DNA of 64,000 nt from an uncultured Bacilli bacterium (GCA_934098665.1 CAKOOO010000003.1:41327-105326); one strand, 5' to 3'; counted from the first letter of the stretch, positions 30,900 to 41,004 are shown. The notes: generated by a model not told the origin, from the sequence alone. A program made the numbers and translations.

Positions 30900-32105
30900 T
30901 TAAAAAAATCTTATTTTTTCTTTTGTAATATGAATTAATGGTAAGTTATATTTACTTGCATAAGATGTTACTTTATCAGTATCTTTACATTTATCAGTAT
31001 AAAATACTCCTATAGGTTTAGGATAATTTGTTAAGACAATTTCAGAACATAAATTATTTTTACTATATTCAAATTCGTTAATTAATCTTTGAGGTAAAAG
31101 TATTTTTGATATTTTGGGATATTCATAAAAAATAGTTTTATTTTCTTTACTTGGAAATTGCCAACTTTTAGGCATATCTCTTTCTATAAATTCATCTTTT
31201 GTTACTTCCCAGCTTCCTGCATCATCACTACATATTTCATCTACTATATTATTTGCATTATATAAAAGGCCAAACTCACCAATAGTTTGAATATTTTCTG
31301 TAAGAAGACTTGTACAAACTTTTTCCATTTTATCTGGTGGAACCTCACCACTTGTAAATGTATGAGCAAGATATGCAAATTTACTATTATCATGAGAATT
31401 TACATCAGTTAAAAAATTAGACCAAACTTCTTTTGCTTTAGGAACTAAGCTTTTTTCATATTCAAGCATACGCAAATAATTTTTTTCAAAATTATCATAA
31501 TCGCGTTTAAATTCATCACTATAATATGGGCATATTCTCATAAAATTATTGTTTTCCTCTGGATATTTTTCCATAAATGCTTTCATTTGTTCATATACAT
31601 CAAAAGGGATGTTTTCATCTATTGCTACCGCACAACATATTAAATAACATACTTTTTCATACATAAATGAGGGCATTCCGTAATACGGCATCATTTTTTT
31701 GGTTTTCAAATCATTTATTATATTTTGATTTGCATTATTATATTCATTTATATAAATATTAAATGCTTCTTCATAGCTTACTTTACAATTTATATGATAA
31801 TTAATTATTTCTTTTAATATATTAGCATAATAGTTACTTGCTTGTTTTTCGTTTGCATTATATGGGTATATTTTAAAACTATCACCATTATAAGTTATAC
31901 TAGTGGATAGTTCTAAATATCTTCGACTTTGACTAGATAATTTATAGTTTACATTATCACTATAAACATTTGTATATGGATACTTATTTTGTAAATAATT
32001 TAACATAAAAGAAATATATTCTTCCTTTGTATGAATATTATCAAATAATTCTTTAGAAATATCATTAATAGTTTCTTTATCATTTTTTATTACATCTTCT
32101 ATCAT
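30900..32105 (-). CDS. Hypothetical cytoplasmic protein of 401 residues
   Basis: No family recognised. There is no signal peptide or membrane span. The sequence is acidic and aromatic-rich, with a helical middle (YEEAFNIYINEYNNANQNI, MEKYPEENNNFMRICPYY) and a C-terminal alpha/beta section (KISKILLPQRLINEF, IVLTNYPKPIGVFYTDKC, NLPLIHITKEKI) that could be a small nucleotide- or protein-binding fold. It ends close to cassette C, whose OFF-state promoter points into its 3' end, so it could be subject to antisense control. Confidence 0.55.
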   Translation of the reverse strand: MIEDVIKNDKETINDISKELFDNIHTKEEYISFMLNYLQNKYPYTNVYSDNVNYKLSSQSRRYLELSTSITYNGDSFKIYPYNANEKQASNYYANILKEIINYHINCKVSYEEAFNIYINEYNNANQNIINDLKTKKMMPYYGMPSFMYEKVCYLICCAVAIDENIPFDVYEQMKAFMEKYPEENNNFMRICPYYSDEFKRDYDNFEKNYLRMLEYEKSLVPKAKEVWSNFLTDVNSHDNSKFAYLAHTFTSGEVPPDKMEKVCTSLLTENIQTIGEFGLLYNANNIVDEICSDDAGSWEVTKDEFIERDMPKSWQFPSKENKTIFYEYPKISKILLPQRLINEFEYSKNNLCSEIVLTNYPKPIGVFYTDKCKDTDKVTSYASKYNLPLIHITKEKIRFF

Positions 32106-32140
32106 AAGTTAATGATATCATAAATATTAAAAAAATGTAA

Positions 32141-32743
32141 CTATTCTTTAGATTTAGAATAATTACATCCACAATAATTTTGTCTATATAAATTATATTT
32201 TTTTGAATATTCAATAGATTTTTTATATCCATCTTCTTTTTTAAAATCTGAATATAAATATTTTACATTATATTTTTGCTCTAAATCATGCCCTATTTGG
32301 TTTAAAACCTGTGAATTTTTAAAAGGACTTACTGAAAGTGTTGTACAAAAATAGTCATATCCTTTTTCTTTTGCCAAGATGCATGTTTTTTCCATTCGTA
32401 AATTATAACACCTATGACATCTTTCTCCCCCTTCAGGGGCATCTTCATAACCATTAGCTATATTTTTAAAACTTTCATTATCATAATCACAGTCTAAAAA
32501 ATCTATTTTATTTTTGCCTTTAAAAGTTTTTATGAATCTTTTTTGTTCTTCTTTTCTTTTTTCGTATTCACTAAATGGTTCTATATTAGGGTTATAATAT
32601 AAAACTGTTACATTAAAGTAATCAGAAAGTCTTGATAAAACCTGTGATGAACAAGGTGCACAGCAACTATGAAGTAATACTTTTTTAGGATCCTTTAAAC
32701 TATTAATTATATTCTTAAAAACATTATCATAATTTATTTTCAT
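32141..32743 (-). CDS. queH: Epoxyqueuosine reductase QueH
   Basis: The 200 residues contain HSCCAPCSSQVL near the N-terminus, YYNPNIEPFSEYEKRKEEQ, CHRCYNLRMEKT, FCTTLSVSPFKNSQ and a C-terminal NYCGCNYS. The paired CC, CxxC and CxC cysteines are those that bind the iron-sulfur cluster and adjacent metal in QueH. The enzyme performs the last step of queuosine formation at tRNA position 34, replacing the B12-dependent QueG. Confidence 0.93.
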   Translation of the reverse strand: MKINYDNVFKNIINSLKDPKKVLLHSCCAPCSSQVLSRLSDYFNVTVLYYNPNIEPFSEYEKRKEEQKRFIKTFKGKNKIDFLDCDYDNESFKNIANGYEDAPEGGERCHRCYNLRMEKTCILAKEKGYDYFCTTLSVSPFKNSQVLNQIGHDLEQKYNVKYLYSDFKKEDGYKKSIEYSKKYNLYRQNYCGCNYSKSKE

Positions 32744-32788
32744 ATTTTTTCCTTCGGTATATATAATAACACTTTTTATATTTTTTTA

Positions 32789-33499
32789 CTACTTACTTTC
32801 TTTTTCACCATATTTTTTAAATATATAATTTTTACTTGAACTATCTAAATATAAAATTCCTTTATCATTTACTACTGCATAAATTTCTTGATATTTATTT
32901 AACTTTTCAATATTAATTAAATTAACATATACTGTATTACCATCTTTCATACGTAGTAAAAATCTTTCATCATCAATAACTTTATCTTCATATTTATCTA
33001 TAGAATATTCTATTTCTGAAATCATTTGATAATTACTTTCATCTACTTTAGATAAACTTTTTATTAAATTATCATAAATATTTTTTGGTACATAATTTAC
33101 AAGTGTTGGATAACCTAAATATTCACCACTACTATTCATTTCACTACCATCAGATAAAACAAGTTTTTTAGTAAGAACATTATAAAATAAAATTCTATTT
33201 TCTGTTATATCAATATCTATAGTTCCATTCAAATACCTTTTTATTTTAACATTTTTAACAAGAGGAATATTTTTAATATTTTTAGATACTTTATTAATAC
33301 TTATTTTGAATATTGAATCATTATAATTAATATCAGCATTTTTTATAATTTCTTCTTCATTTAAAAGATTATTACCATGAATATTAATATTTTTTATAGG
33401 AAGTTTAATAAAATAATAAACTATCATAGCAAGTAAGTATATAAATAAAATTAAAAAAATTATTCCTGTTATACGAACTTTTTTTTTAGTTTTTTTCAT
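32789..33499 (-). CDS. divIB: Cell division protein DivIB/FtsQ
   Basis: The 236 residues have a lysine-rich cytoplasmic start, one membrane span (residues about 11-31), a POTRA domain (IKNINIHGNNLLNEEEIIKNADI) and a beta domain (VNLINIEKLNKYQEIYAVV). DivIB stabilises the FtsL-DivIC divisome complex. It overlaps murB by four bases and follows murG-murB, a classic division/wall cluster order. Confidence 0.88.
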   Translation of the reverse strand: MKKTKKKVRITGIIFLILFIYLLAMIVYYFIKLPIKNINIHGNNLLNEEEIIKNADINYNDSIFKISINKVSKNIKNIPLVKNVKIKRYLNGTIDIDITENRILFYNVLTKKLVLSDGSEMNSSGEYLGYPTLVNYVPKNIYDNLIKSLSKVDESNYQMISEIEYSIDKYEDKVIDDERFLLRMKDGNTVYVNLINIEKLNKYQEIYAVVNDKGILYLDSSSKNYIFKKYGEKESK

Positions 33500-34365
33500 A
33501 AATTACTCCAGTAAATAATTTTTGGTTCTACCTCTAAAAGGATACCATATTTATCATAAACTTTTTCTTTTGTATAATTTATTAAATCTATTACGTCTTT
33601 AAAAGTTGCATTTTTTCTATTAACTATAAAATTTGCATGTTTTTCTGAAATGTAAGCTCCCCCTATATGAAAGCCCTTTAGATTTAAATCATCAATTAGT
33701 TTTCCCGCAGAAATATTATCAGGGTTTTTAAAAATACTTCCTACACATGGCTCATTAAGTGGCTGTGATAAAATTCTTTTTTTATTATTTTCTTTCATTA
33801 TTTTTAAAGCCTTTTCTACATCACCTTTTTCTAAAAGAAATGTAACTGATAAAATTATGCCTTTGATATTTGTAAATCTATAGCCATACTCTATTTCACT
33901 TTTTTTTATTTCAACAACTTTGTTATCTATTAAAGTTCTTACAGAGTAAACAAACTCCATTAAATCATGATTATAACATCCAGCATTACCCATAACACTA
34001 GCCCCAATGCAACCAGGAATAAGTGATGCAAAAATAAGTGATGTTAGTCCATGCTGAAGACAAATATTATTTAAATACCCTAGTTTTACACCCGAAGATG
34101 CTGTAACAAAATTTCCATTTACCTCTACTTTATTAAGTTTATTTAAAAGTATTATAGCGCCATCAAAAAAACTATCATCAAGAATAACATTTGAACCATT
34201 TCCTAAAATAAAATATTTAATATTATTTTCTTTTAAATAGTTAATAAGTAAAATAAGTTTATTTTCATTTTCTGGGATAACTAAATATCTAACTATTCCT
34301 CCAATTTTAAAAGTAGTATAGTTTTTTAAATCTACATTTTCTAAAACACTACCAAACTCGTTCAT
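33496..34365 (-). CDS. murB: UDP-N-acetylenolpyruvoylglucosamine reductase MurB
   Basis: The 289 residues include NYTTFKIGG, YFILGNGSNVILDD, GCIGASVMGNAGCYNHD, YGYRFT and EPCVGSIFKNP with the catalytic Ser of type II MurB, and LLEVEPKIIYW at the end. The enzyme uses FAD and NADPH to make UDP-MurNAc. It is coupled by four-base overlaps to murG upstream and divIB downstream. Confidence 0.95.
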   Translation of the reverse strand: MNEFGSVLENVDLKNYTTFKIGGIVRYLVIPENENKLILLINYLKENNIKYFILGNGSNVILDDSFFDGAIILLNKLNKVEVNGNFVTASSGVKLGYLNNICLQHGLTSLIFASLIPGCIGASVMGNAGCYNHDLMEFVYSVRTLIDNKVVEIKKSEIEYGYRFTNIKGIILSVTFLLEKGDVEKALKIMKENNKKRILSQPLNEPCVGSIFKNPDNISAGKLIDDLNLKGFHIGGAYISEKHANFIVNRKNATFKDVIDLINYTKEKVYDKYGILLEVEPKIIYWSNL

Positions 34366-35453
34366 TTTGTTAATTCCTTTATTTTATTATAAACAAGTTC
34401 ATCTGATTTTACTTTTGCAAGTACCTCAAGTCTTTTTTTCATATCTAAATATTCTTTACTTGGCTCTAAAAGTTTTTTTACCATATTATATAGTTTATTT
34501 ACCTCAAGGTCTTTTTCTTCACACACAATACCTACTTTCTTTTTCTCTAAATCAAGAGCATTATAATATTGATGATTACCTGCAACATATGGTGAAGGAA
34601 TAATAATCGAAGGAACTTTATAAGCAACAAGTTCAGATAATGTTGAAGCCCCTGCTCTTGTTATAACTAAATCTGTATCATTAAAAAGACCCGCTAAATT
34701 ATCTATAAAGTCCTCAATTTTAACGCCTTTAGGAAATTTTTTATTTTCAGTAAATTCTCTATAATAATTTCTTCCTGTTATATATAAAACTTCAAAAGGA
34801 TTATCATTAGATACCTTTTCTAAAAAAGATGTGAAAAAATTATTTAATGTTTCACTACCAAGGGAACCAGCTACAACAAGAACAAGTTTTTTATTTTTAT
34901 TAAATCCTAAACTTTCTTTTTTTATTGGCATATTTTTTGTATAATATGCAGATGGATTACCTGTGCAAATAACTTTTTTCGCTTTACTAAAATATTTATT
35001 ACTATTTTCATAACTTGTACATACTAAATCAGCATTTTTTGAAAGAATTTTATTAGTTTTACCAGGAATACTATTTTGCTCTAATAAAACAGTTTTAATA
35101 CCCATTTTTTTCGCAGCATAAATAACTGGCAAAGTTACATACCCACCTGCACCTATAACAACATCTGGTTTAAATTCTTTCATGATTTTTTTACATTGAA
35201 TAATGGCCTTTTGAACTAAAAAGATGTTTTTAAAATCACGCCAAATTAACGTTTTACTAAAACCATATATTTCAAGTTTTTGATATTTTATGCCTAAACT
35301 TGGAACTAAATTTTTCTCCATTCTATTATGTGTTCCAATATATAAAATGTTTATATTTTTTTCTTTTTCCTTAAACTTATTAATTAACGCTAATGCAGGA
35401 TAAATATGTCCTCCAGTACCGCCAGCGCTTACAATTATATTCAATTTTATCAC
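34362..35453 (-). CDS. murG: MurG lipid II synthase
   Basis: The 363 residues begin with IIVSAGGTGGHIYPALAL, the UDP-GlcNAc transferase glycine loop, and continue with GAGGYVTLPVIYAAK, LLEQNSIPGKTNK, VVAGSLGSETLNN and LVITRAGASTLSELVAY. It adds GlcNAc to lipid I at the inner membrane face. It is first in the murG-murB-divIB operon. Confidence 0.95.
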   Translation of the reverse strand: MIKLNIIVSAGGTGGHIYPALALINKFKEKEKNINILYIGTHNRMEKNLVPSLGIKYQKLEIYGFSKTLIWRDFKNIFLVQKAIIQCKKIMKEFKPDVVIGAGGYVTLPVIYAAKKMGIKTVLLEQNSIPGKTNKILSKNADLVCTSYENSNKYFSKAKKVICTGNPSAYYTKNMPIKKESLGFNKNKKLVLVVAGSLGSETLNNFFTSFLEKVSNDNPFEVLYITGRNYYREFTENKKFPKGVKIEDFIDNLAGLFNDTDLVITRAGASTLSELVAYKVPSIIIPSPYVAGNHQYYNALDLEKKKVGIVCEEKDLEVNKLYNMVKKLLEPSKEYLDMKKRLEVLAKVKSDELVYNKIKELTK

Positions 35454-35500
35454 CTACAATAATATTATACAAGAATATCTTAAATTTTACAAATCATATT

Positions 35501-35534
35501 AAAAAAGTTTAAAATATGTTAGAAACATTTTAAA
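35501..35534 (-). terminator. Terminator of the patatin gene
   Basis: Minus-strand GTTTAAAAT, loop, ATTTTAAAC (9-bp perfect stem) then six T residues. The stop codon is within the loop. Confidence 0.85.
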
Positions 35535-36565
35535 CTTTTAATAACTTTATATACTCCTACCTTTTTAGGATTTTTTTTATACGTTTTAATCATTTTATTT
35601 AAACTATATATATTAAAATATGTTAAATTATCCTTTTCCATCGCATATTCAATTAATTTTATTACTAACATTTCATTTGTTTTTGCATTAAATAAAGTTT
35701 TATATTTTACTATGTCTTTTTCATTTAAATTTTTTATTACAAAGTCATAATACCATTTTGGATTATGTTTAAAAATATATCTTTGACCTGGATAATTTTT
35801 TAAAACTTTAATTGTATCAAAATAACCTATTTGAATATTTTCTTTAATAGACTCTTTATTAACAGTTAATGTTGAAGATAGTTTTCTTGTAGGAATAATT
35901 GTTATAACTTTATCTTTATCAATTAATTTCTTTTTAAAACCCATACCCTTTAGTTCTACTCTATAAACTTTATCATATCCTTTTTTTAGCATCATATTCG
36001 CAGGACAATTATCATAAATACCACCATCAAAATAATAACTATCATCTTCGAGTTTTTCCATTTTAAATACAGGTAAATAACATGAAGATACAATATAATT
36101 ATTAATTGAACCAAGTTTCATATCTTCTTTAAAAAGTTCTAAAGGCTTAAAATCCTTTAGTCTATAGGTAATAAGTCCAAAATTTATTTTACTATTTCGA
36201 ATATCTTTTTCAAGATTTAAATTCTCTAATGTTTTTAAAAGACCATCAATACTTATTCCTTTGTTCTTAATTATTTTAATTAAGTTTTCAAAGCCAGAGC
36301 TTAATAATTCTAACTCATTTTTATTTTTGTCATTTACAAGTTTAGTATATTTTTTATCAAAACCAAGTATACTGCCAATATCTGCATTAAGCCAAAAATC
36401 AAGTAGTTCATCTTCCCTACCAGCACATATCATCGCAGCATTAAATGAACCAATAGATGTTCCGCATACACAGTCAAATTTAATATGACATTTTTTAAAA
36501 GCCATATAAGAACCTATTTGATAACTTCCTTTTACTCCGCCACCCGCTAAAGCTAGTCCAACCAT
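35519..36565 (-). CDS. Patatin-like phospholipase
   Basis: The 348 residues contain the oxyanion loop LALAGGGVKGSYQIGSY, nucleophile elbow CGTSIGSFNAAMI (GxSxG) and the dyad Asp in FDGGIYDNCPANML (DGG). There is no signal peptide, so it acts in the cytoplasm or on the inner leaflet on acyl lipids. It starts one base before the upstream epimerase-like gene ends, so the two are co-transcribed. Confidence 0.9.
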   Translation of the reverse strand: MVGLALAGGGVKGSYQIGSYMAFKKCHIKFDCVCGTSIGSFNAAMICAGREDELLDFWLNADIGSILGFDKKYTKLVNDKNKNELELLSSGFENLIKIIKNKGISIDGLLKTLENLNLEKDIRNSKINFGLITYRLKDFKPLELFKEDMKLGSINNYIVSSCYLPVFKMEKLEDDSYYFDGGIYDNCPANMMLKKGYDKVYRVELKGMGFKKKLIDKDKVITIIPTRKLSSTLTVNKESIKENIQIGYFDTIKVLKNYPGQRYIFKHNPKWYYDFVIKNLNEKDIVKYKTLFNAKTNEMLVIKLIEYAMEKDNLTYFNIYSLNKMIKTYKKNPKKVGVYKVIKSLKCF

Positions 36566-36566
36566 A

Positions 36567-37463
36567 TTATTTATCCTTTCTAAACTTTAAAACTATTTTT
36601 CCTAAAAATAAATTAGCTTTTCTGTTTTTACTATTTCTTTTTAATCTCATAAAATAACTATCAAGACTATCATTTTTATATTCAAGAAGTTCATTTGATT
36701 TACTTGAACCTTTTAAAAATGGACTTACATATGTTTTTGGTATAAATATTTTATTTAAAACATAACTAAATGATAATCCATAATATTTTAATATGCCATT
36801 TACTATATACTTATACTTTTCTTTTATTCCTCCAATATCTAAAATCATATTATTTGCTTTTGACATAGCCTTACAAAAGGCATAAGCAGCATCTTCTTTA
36901 GTAATGCATTCAACATCATCATTATCCTCGATATTATAAATAAATGGGTCTTCATTTAAATTACTTAGTACAAGTGGTACTCTTATAATGCAATAATTTT
37001 TACATTTTTTCATAATTAAATTTTCACATTTAATTTTAGTATTTTCAAAATACTCTGATTTGTCTATTGATATTTTATTACTACTATCTTTATATATACT
37101 TGTAGAACTTCCATAAATTAAGCGAGCATTTACATTATAATAATTAATTGATTTACATAATAAACTAATTAAATCATATTCTATACTATCTGATAAGCCC
37201 TCTTTTAAACTGGCAAGAGGTGGAAGACATGTTGCAAGGCACACTATATAATCATGTGTTTTTACAAGAGCATCAATTAAAATATTATCATAATTTTCAA
37301 TTAAAATAACATTTACTCTACGCTTATATTTTTTTAATTTTTTCAAGTTCTTTTTGTTTTTTAAGTCTACTACACTAATTTCATATTTACCTTCCACAAG
37401 CAAATATTTTATTAAACATAAACCAATGGTTCCTGCACCACCAAAAATAACTACTTTTTTCAT
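36567..37463 (-). CDS. NAD(P)-binding Rossmann-fold epimerase/reductase-like protein
   Basis: The 298 residues start KKVVIFGGAGTIGLCLIKYLL, a dinucleotide-binding loop, followed by YEISVVDLKNKK, CLATCLPPLASL and RLIYGSSTSIYKD, typical of extended SDR proteins. The usual YxxxK catalytic motif is not clear (DKSEYFENTKIKCENLIMK may stand in). The substrate is unknown. Confidence 0.7.
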   Translation of the reverse strand: MKKVVIFGGAGTIGLCLIKYLLVEGKYEISVVDLKNKKNLKKLKKYKRRVNVILIENYDNILIDALVKTHDYIVCLATCLPPLASLKEGLSDSIEYDLISLLCKSINYYNVNARLIYGSSTSIYKDSSNKISIDKSEYFENTKIKCENLIMKKCKNYCIIRVPLVLSNLNEDPFIYNIEDNDDVECITKEDAAYAFCKAMSKANNMILDIGGIKEKYKYIVNGILKYYGLSFSYVLNKIFIPKTYVSPFLKGSSKSNELLEYKNDSLDSYFMRLKRNSKNRKANLFLGKIVLKFRKDK

Positions 37464-37471
37464 AACTACTC

Positions 37472-38188
37472 CTATAAAATATATAAAATTATTATTATTA
37501 TAATTCCAACTATTAAACCAAAATATGTAAATTTATTATTTTTATAACTAATCATTTCTTTTAAAAGTTCAAATAAACATAAATATATTAACATGCCTAA
37601 TGTAAAGCACTCTAAATAAAGTTCTATGCTTTCTAAATTAAATATATAATATTTACTTATTATACCTCCGATAAAACCAGATATTGCTAAAATAAATATT
37701 TTTAAAAATTTTTTATTTTTTAAATTACTACCTATTTGAAAACCTAAAGGTAAATTATGAAGTCCTATTGCAAGACACATAATAGCACCAGCTTTAAAGT
37801 CTTTTTTAGCTACATTATAAAGGGCTGCATTTTCAAGTATATTATGAAGAAAAAGTGATGTAATTGTAATAATACCGATATGCTCTAAATGTGAAGAGTG
37901 TTCTTTTAAATTGTCATGTTTTTCTTTATGATTATGGTTATGATCTGGAATAAAAAAATCAAATATTTTTAAAATAGCAATTCCAAGTACTATAATTAAA
38001 ATTCCTGTAAAATCTAAATGATTTTTTATTTCAGGAAATATATCAAATATAATTAAATAAAGTAAGATTACAAACGAAAGAGATATTGATAATATATTAA
38101 TATTCTTATTAGATTTACATAATTTATTAAGTAGTATTCCTAAAAGAAAAAATATTCCTGTAACAATTGTTAATACTAATGCTTTCAT
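37472..38188 (-). CDS. ZIP-family divalent metal transporter
   Basis: The 238 residues have seven or eight hydrophobic segments. A histidine-rich cytoplasmic loop (DHNHNHKEKHDNLKEHSSH) is followed by LFLHNILENAALY and AIGLHNLPLGFQIG, the H-N-x-P-E/L-G motif of transmembrane helices 4 and 5 in ZupT/ZIP proteins. The loop could bind zinc or other metals. It lies eight bases upstream of the Rossmann protein gene. Confidence 0.85.
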   Translation of the reverse strand: MKALVLTIVTGIFFLLGILLNKLCKSNKNINILSISLSFVILLYLIIFDIFPEIKNHLDFTGILIIVLGIAILKIFDFFIPDHNHNHKEKHDNLKEHSSHLEHIGIITITSLFLHNILENAALYNVAKKDFKAGAIMCLAIGLHNLPLGFQIGSNLKNKKFLKIFILAISGFIGGIISKYYIFNLESIELYLECFTLGMLIYLCLFELLKEMISYKNNKFTYFGLIVGIIIIIILYIL

Positions 38189-38256
38189 TTATTACCTCCA
38201 AAGATATTGTACTAAATTAATAGTAAAAAGTCTATATTTATTAAAAAAACATGAAT

Positions 38257-38892
38257 TTAACATTCACGTACATTATCAATAATAAGTGATGCATTATAAG
38301 TTTTATTTGCATTTATATCTTGATCTATATTTTTAAAATAATTAAATGTTATCATAGCTTTATAGCTTATAACTTTTGTAACTCTTTTCGTAGTAGAAAT
38401 ACTATGTTCATAATTATCAATATTTAAATTAACTGGTATACTTAATTTTCCAGTTTTTTGAGTTATATCTTCACTATCAAGTACTAAATGATACTGTTCA
38501 TTATCAGTTTTTGAATATACATTTAAAGAAAGTTCTGCATTTGGATAATTACTATATTCAAATATTTTTTCTTGTGGTAAATTTATACTTACATCATAAC
38601 AATATTTTGCACTTTTTTTAGTGGTATCAAGTATAACATCAATTATGGTTTCTCCACTTACAGAGTGACCTACACTTTTAATAAAATTATAATCTGTAGC
38701 TTTAATAACCGCATCATTTGTCTTTTTCATTTGAAGTGTATCAACACCTTTAGTTTCAACATTTATATTAAAATTTCCATAAGTAAAATCTTTAGTAATA
38801 AAATAAGCATAAGTTCCTACAGTTATAATCATTACAAAAATAAAAATAAATAATATTAAATAAATTTGGGTTCTTCTTTTATCTTTATCCAT
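38257..38892 (-). CDS. Exported protein with a TasA/SipW-type leader
   Basis: The 211 residues have an N-terminal helix, IYLILFIFIFVMIITVGTYAYF, whose TYAYF ending matches leaders of camelysin/TasA-like proteins and of protein families A and B here. The exported region is beta-rich, with two cysteines, ending IDNVREC. No catalytic motif is visible. It may be a small matrix or surface protein. Confidence 0.6.
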   Translation of the reverse strand: MDKDKRRTQIYLILFIFIFVMIITVGTYAYFITKDFTYGNFNINVETKGVDTLQMKKTNDAVIKATDYNFIKSVGHSVSGETIIDVILDTTKKSAKYCYDVSINLPQEKIFEYSNYPNAELSLNVYSKTDNEQYHLVLDSEDITQKTGKLSIPVNLNIDNYEHSISTTKRVTKVISYKAMITFNYFKNIDQDINANKTYNASLIIDNVREC

Positions 38893-38957
38893 ATTACTTT
38901 CCTCTATTCTATATATAGAATATCAAATTATTTGTTATTTTTCAATATTATTAATAC

Positions 38958-39608
38958 CTATTTATTTTTTAATTCAATTATTTCATTTAACTTATTTGTT
39001 ATTTTATTAATAATTTCTTGCATTGTGTCATTATCATCAATAATTAAAAGATTAAATTCACTCTTATTATAATTAATAAAATCTTTCATTTTATTATTAA
39101 ACTTTTTAAATATATCTTTTTCATAATTTGTAAATTTCCTATTATCTCTATTTTGTGAACGTTCTAGTGATGTTTCTATATTTATATCAAAAAATACTAA
39201 TAAATCAATTTTTTTATCGCCAGATTTCATACATGAAAGTACACTATTCATAAAATCTTGAGAATTATCAATATTATTTTCTAATAATACAGATTGATAT
39301 GAATATACAGAAAAATAACTTCTGTCAAATAAATTTATATCATTATTTTCACTATATATTTTTTCTCTTAAAAACAAATAATCTGCTGCTTGTAACAAAG
39401 TTTCATATCTTAACGTATTAAAATTTTCATTTAATGTTACTAACACATTATCATTATACATTTTTCTTATTACATTATATAATGGTGTACTTTTGTCAAT
39501 ATCATTTGTAACGCCAACTTTATAGTTTTTTTCATATATTTCTTTAACTTTTTTTATAATAGTTGTTTTTCCTGCACCGGTTGATCCTTCAAAAACTACA
39601 TTAATCAT
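38958..39608 (-). CDS. Deoxynucleoside/thymidylate kinase-like protein
   Basis: The 216 residues have the P-loop VFEGSTGAGKTTIIKKV, the DRS motif in NLFDRSYFSVYSYQ and a lid arginine region SLERSQNRDNRKFTNYE. The layout fits the dNK/dTMP kinase superfamily. It is next to tdk, suggesting deoxynucleoside salvage, but its substrate cannot be read from sequence. Confidence 0.75.
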   Translation of the reverse strand: MINVVFEGSTGAGKTTIIKKVKEIYEKNYKVGVTNDIDKSTPLYNVIRKMYNDNVLVTLNENFNTLRYETLLQAADYLFLREKIYSENNDINLFDRSYFSVYSYQSVLLENNIDNSQDFMNSVLSCMKSGDKKIDLLVFFDINIETSLERSQNRDNRKFTNYEKDIFKKFNNKMKDFINYNKSEFNLLIIDDNDTMQEIINKITNKLNEIIELKNK

Positions 39609-39637
39609 TTATTACCTCCAAAGCATTACCTTATTTT

Positions 39638-40279
39638 TTAGTCTTTTCTTTTGTATCTTTCAAGAACCTTTTTATAAGTCATTACTTTTTCTTTTGTTTC
39701 ACTTTTCATAACTTCATCGTAATAACAACTTGAACAAAGAGGAACATATGTAGTATTATTAACTCCATCAATTGCAACTTCAGCACCATCAAAAACAAAA
39801 ACTCCATTTTCCTTTCTTGCATTAAACACTGCCGTTTCACCACACCTACAATTAACAGTCAATTCATACTTTCTGTCAGCAAAACCAATTAAAGTTTGAG
39901 TACCTTCGAAAAGTCTACCTTTAAAATTACTTTTAAGAGCATAGCATATTACAGCAATGCCCACTTTATGAGAAAGCATCCAAAATTCAATTATTTGTTT
40001 TTCAGTTAAAAACTCGGCTTCATCCACAAGTATAACCTCAGTACCTTTAATAAGGGGTAAAAATTTATCATCAAAAATCGAATCAGTTTTTGATAAAATT
40101 ATGTCCACCGGAGCAAACTCATTTGTTCTATTTACAACTGTATTACCACCTTTTGTATCTATCGAAGGTTTAATAATTAAAACCTTGTGTCCATGTTTAC
40201 GATAATTATAATTATCTTGCAAAAGTTTTGTTGTTTTACCACTTTCCATTGTCCCATAAAATAAAGTTAAATCTGTCAT
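39638..40279 (-). CDS. tdk: Thymidine kinase (type II)
   Basis: The 213 residues begin LTLFYGTMESGKTTKLLQDNY (P-loop) and include EVILVDEAEFLTEKQI (Walker B), YALKSNFKGRLFEGTQTLIG, zinc ligands CRCG and CSSCYYDEVM. The enzyme phosphorylates thymidine in salvage. It overlaps no neighbour but lies two bases after recO. Confidence 0.94.
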   Translation of the reverse strand: MTDLTLFYGTMESGKTTKLLQDNYNYRKHGHKVLIIKPSIDTKGGNTVVNRTNEFAPVDIILSKTDSIFDDKFLPLIKGTEVILVDEAEFLTEKQIIEFWMLSHKVGIAVICYALKSNFKGRLFEGTQTLIGFADRKYELTVNCRCGETAVFNARKENGVFVFDGAEVAIDGVNNTTYVPLCSSCYYDEVMKSETKEKVMTYKKVLERYKRKD

Positions 40280-40281
40280 TT

Positions 40282-41004
40282 TTACTCCTTAAACTCTAGC
40301 ATCTTTTTATCTAAATACAACCCTGTAAAAGAATCATAATAATCTGTTAAAAATTTATTAATTATTTTTTTTAATTTATCATCAACTTTAACCGACGTAA
40401 TCGATCCTATGTCTATATAATAATACATTCTTAAAAGTTTTACTACCCTTAAATCAATAATTTGTTCATTTGTTAAACAATTTTTACAAATAAGACCACC
40501 ATATGAAGCATCAATTGTTGCAATACCATTTTTTGTTCCACACTTAACGCACGCATCTAAACTTAAAGCTACTCCTAAAAAAGGAAGAAATTTTACCTCT
40601 AAAATGTTACATATTACAAGTGGGTCAAAGCCTTCATTAATTTTTAAAATACTACTTATAAAAAGTTCATATATTTTAGAACTTTTTGTTTCTTTTAAAA
40701 CGCCAGTAACAAGTTTAACTAAATATAGTGATACCGTAACTTTTTCTAAATCAGTTTTAATATTTACAAGCGGATCTATAATATCTACAGAAATTAAAGT
40801 AGAAAGTTTTCCTTCTTTGTAACGCAAATTAAAAACGCCATAGGATAAAACCTGCGTAGTAGCTCTAAAAGGTGATTTCATACTTTTAGCTCCTTTACAC
40901 ATTATTCCTATAAGGCCTTTTTCTTTTGTTAATACATTTATTATTTTACTTGTTTCTCCATAAGGTGTTTCACTCATTACTATACCTTGTACTTCTAATG
41001 GCAT
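40282..41004 (-). CDS. recO: DNA repair protein RecO
   Basis: The 240 residues start with the OB-fold LEVQGIVMSETPYGETSKI, GLIGIMCKGAKSMKS and have the C-terminal zinc motif CVKCG...GGLICKNC. RecO loads RecA on SSB-coated DNA. It directly follows yqzL and era, as in B. subtilis. Confidence 0.94.
   Translation of the reverse strand: MPLEVQGIVMSETPYGETSKIINVLTKEKGLIGIMCKGAKSMKSPFRATTQVLSYGVFNLRYKEGKLSTLISVDIIDPLVNIKTDLEKVTVSLYLVKLVTGVLKETKSSKIYELFISSILKINEGFDPLVICNILEVKFLPFLGVALSLDACVKCGTKNGIATIDASYGGLICKNCLTNEQIIDLRVVKLLRMYYYIDIGSITSVKVDDKLKKIINKFLTDYYDSFTGLYLDKKMLEFKE

Noticed and set aside
38257..38892. TasA-like gene as a fifth member of the phase-variable family
   Set aside because: It shares only the TYAYF leader type; the W-R-I-I and RPV blocks and an upstream cassette are absent.
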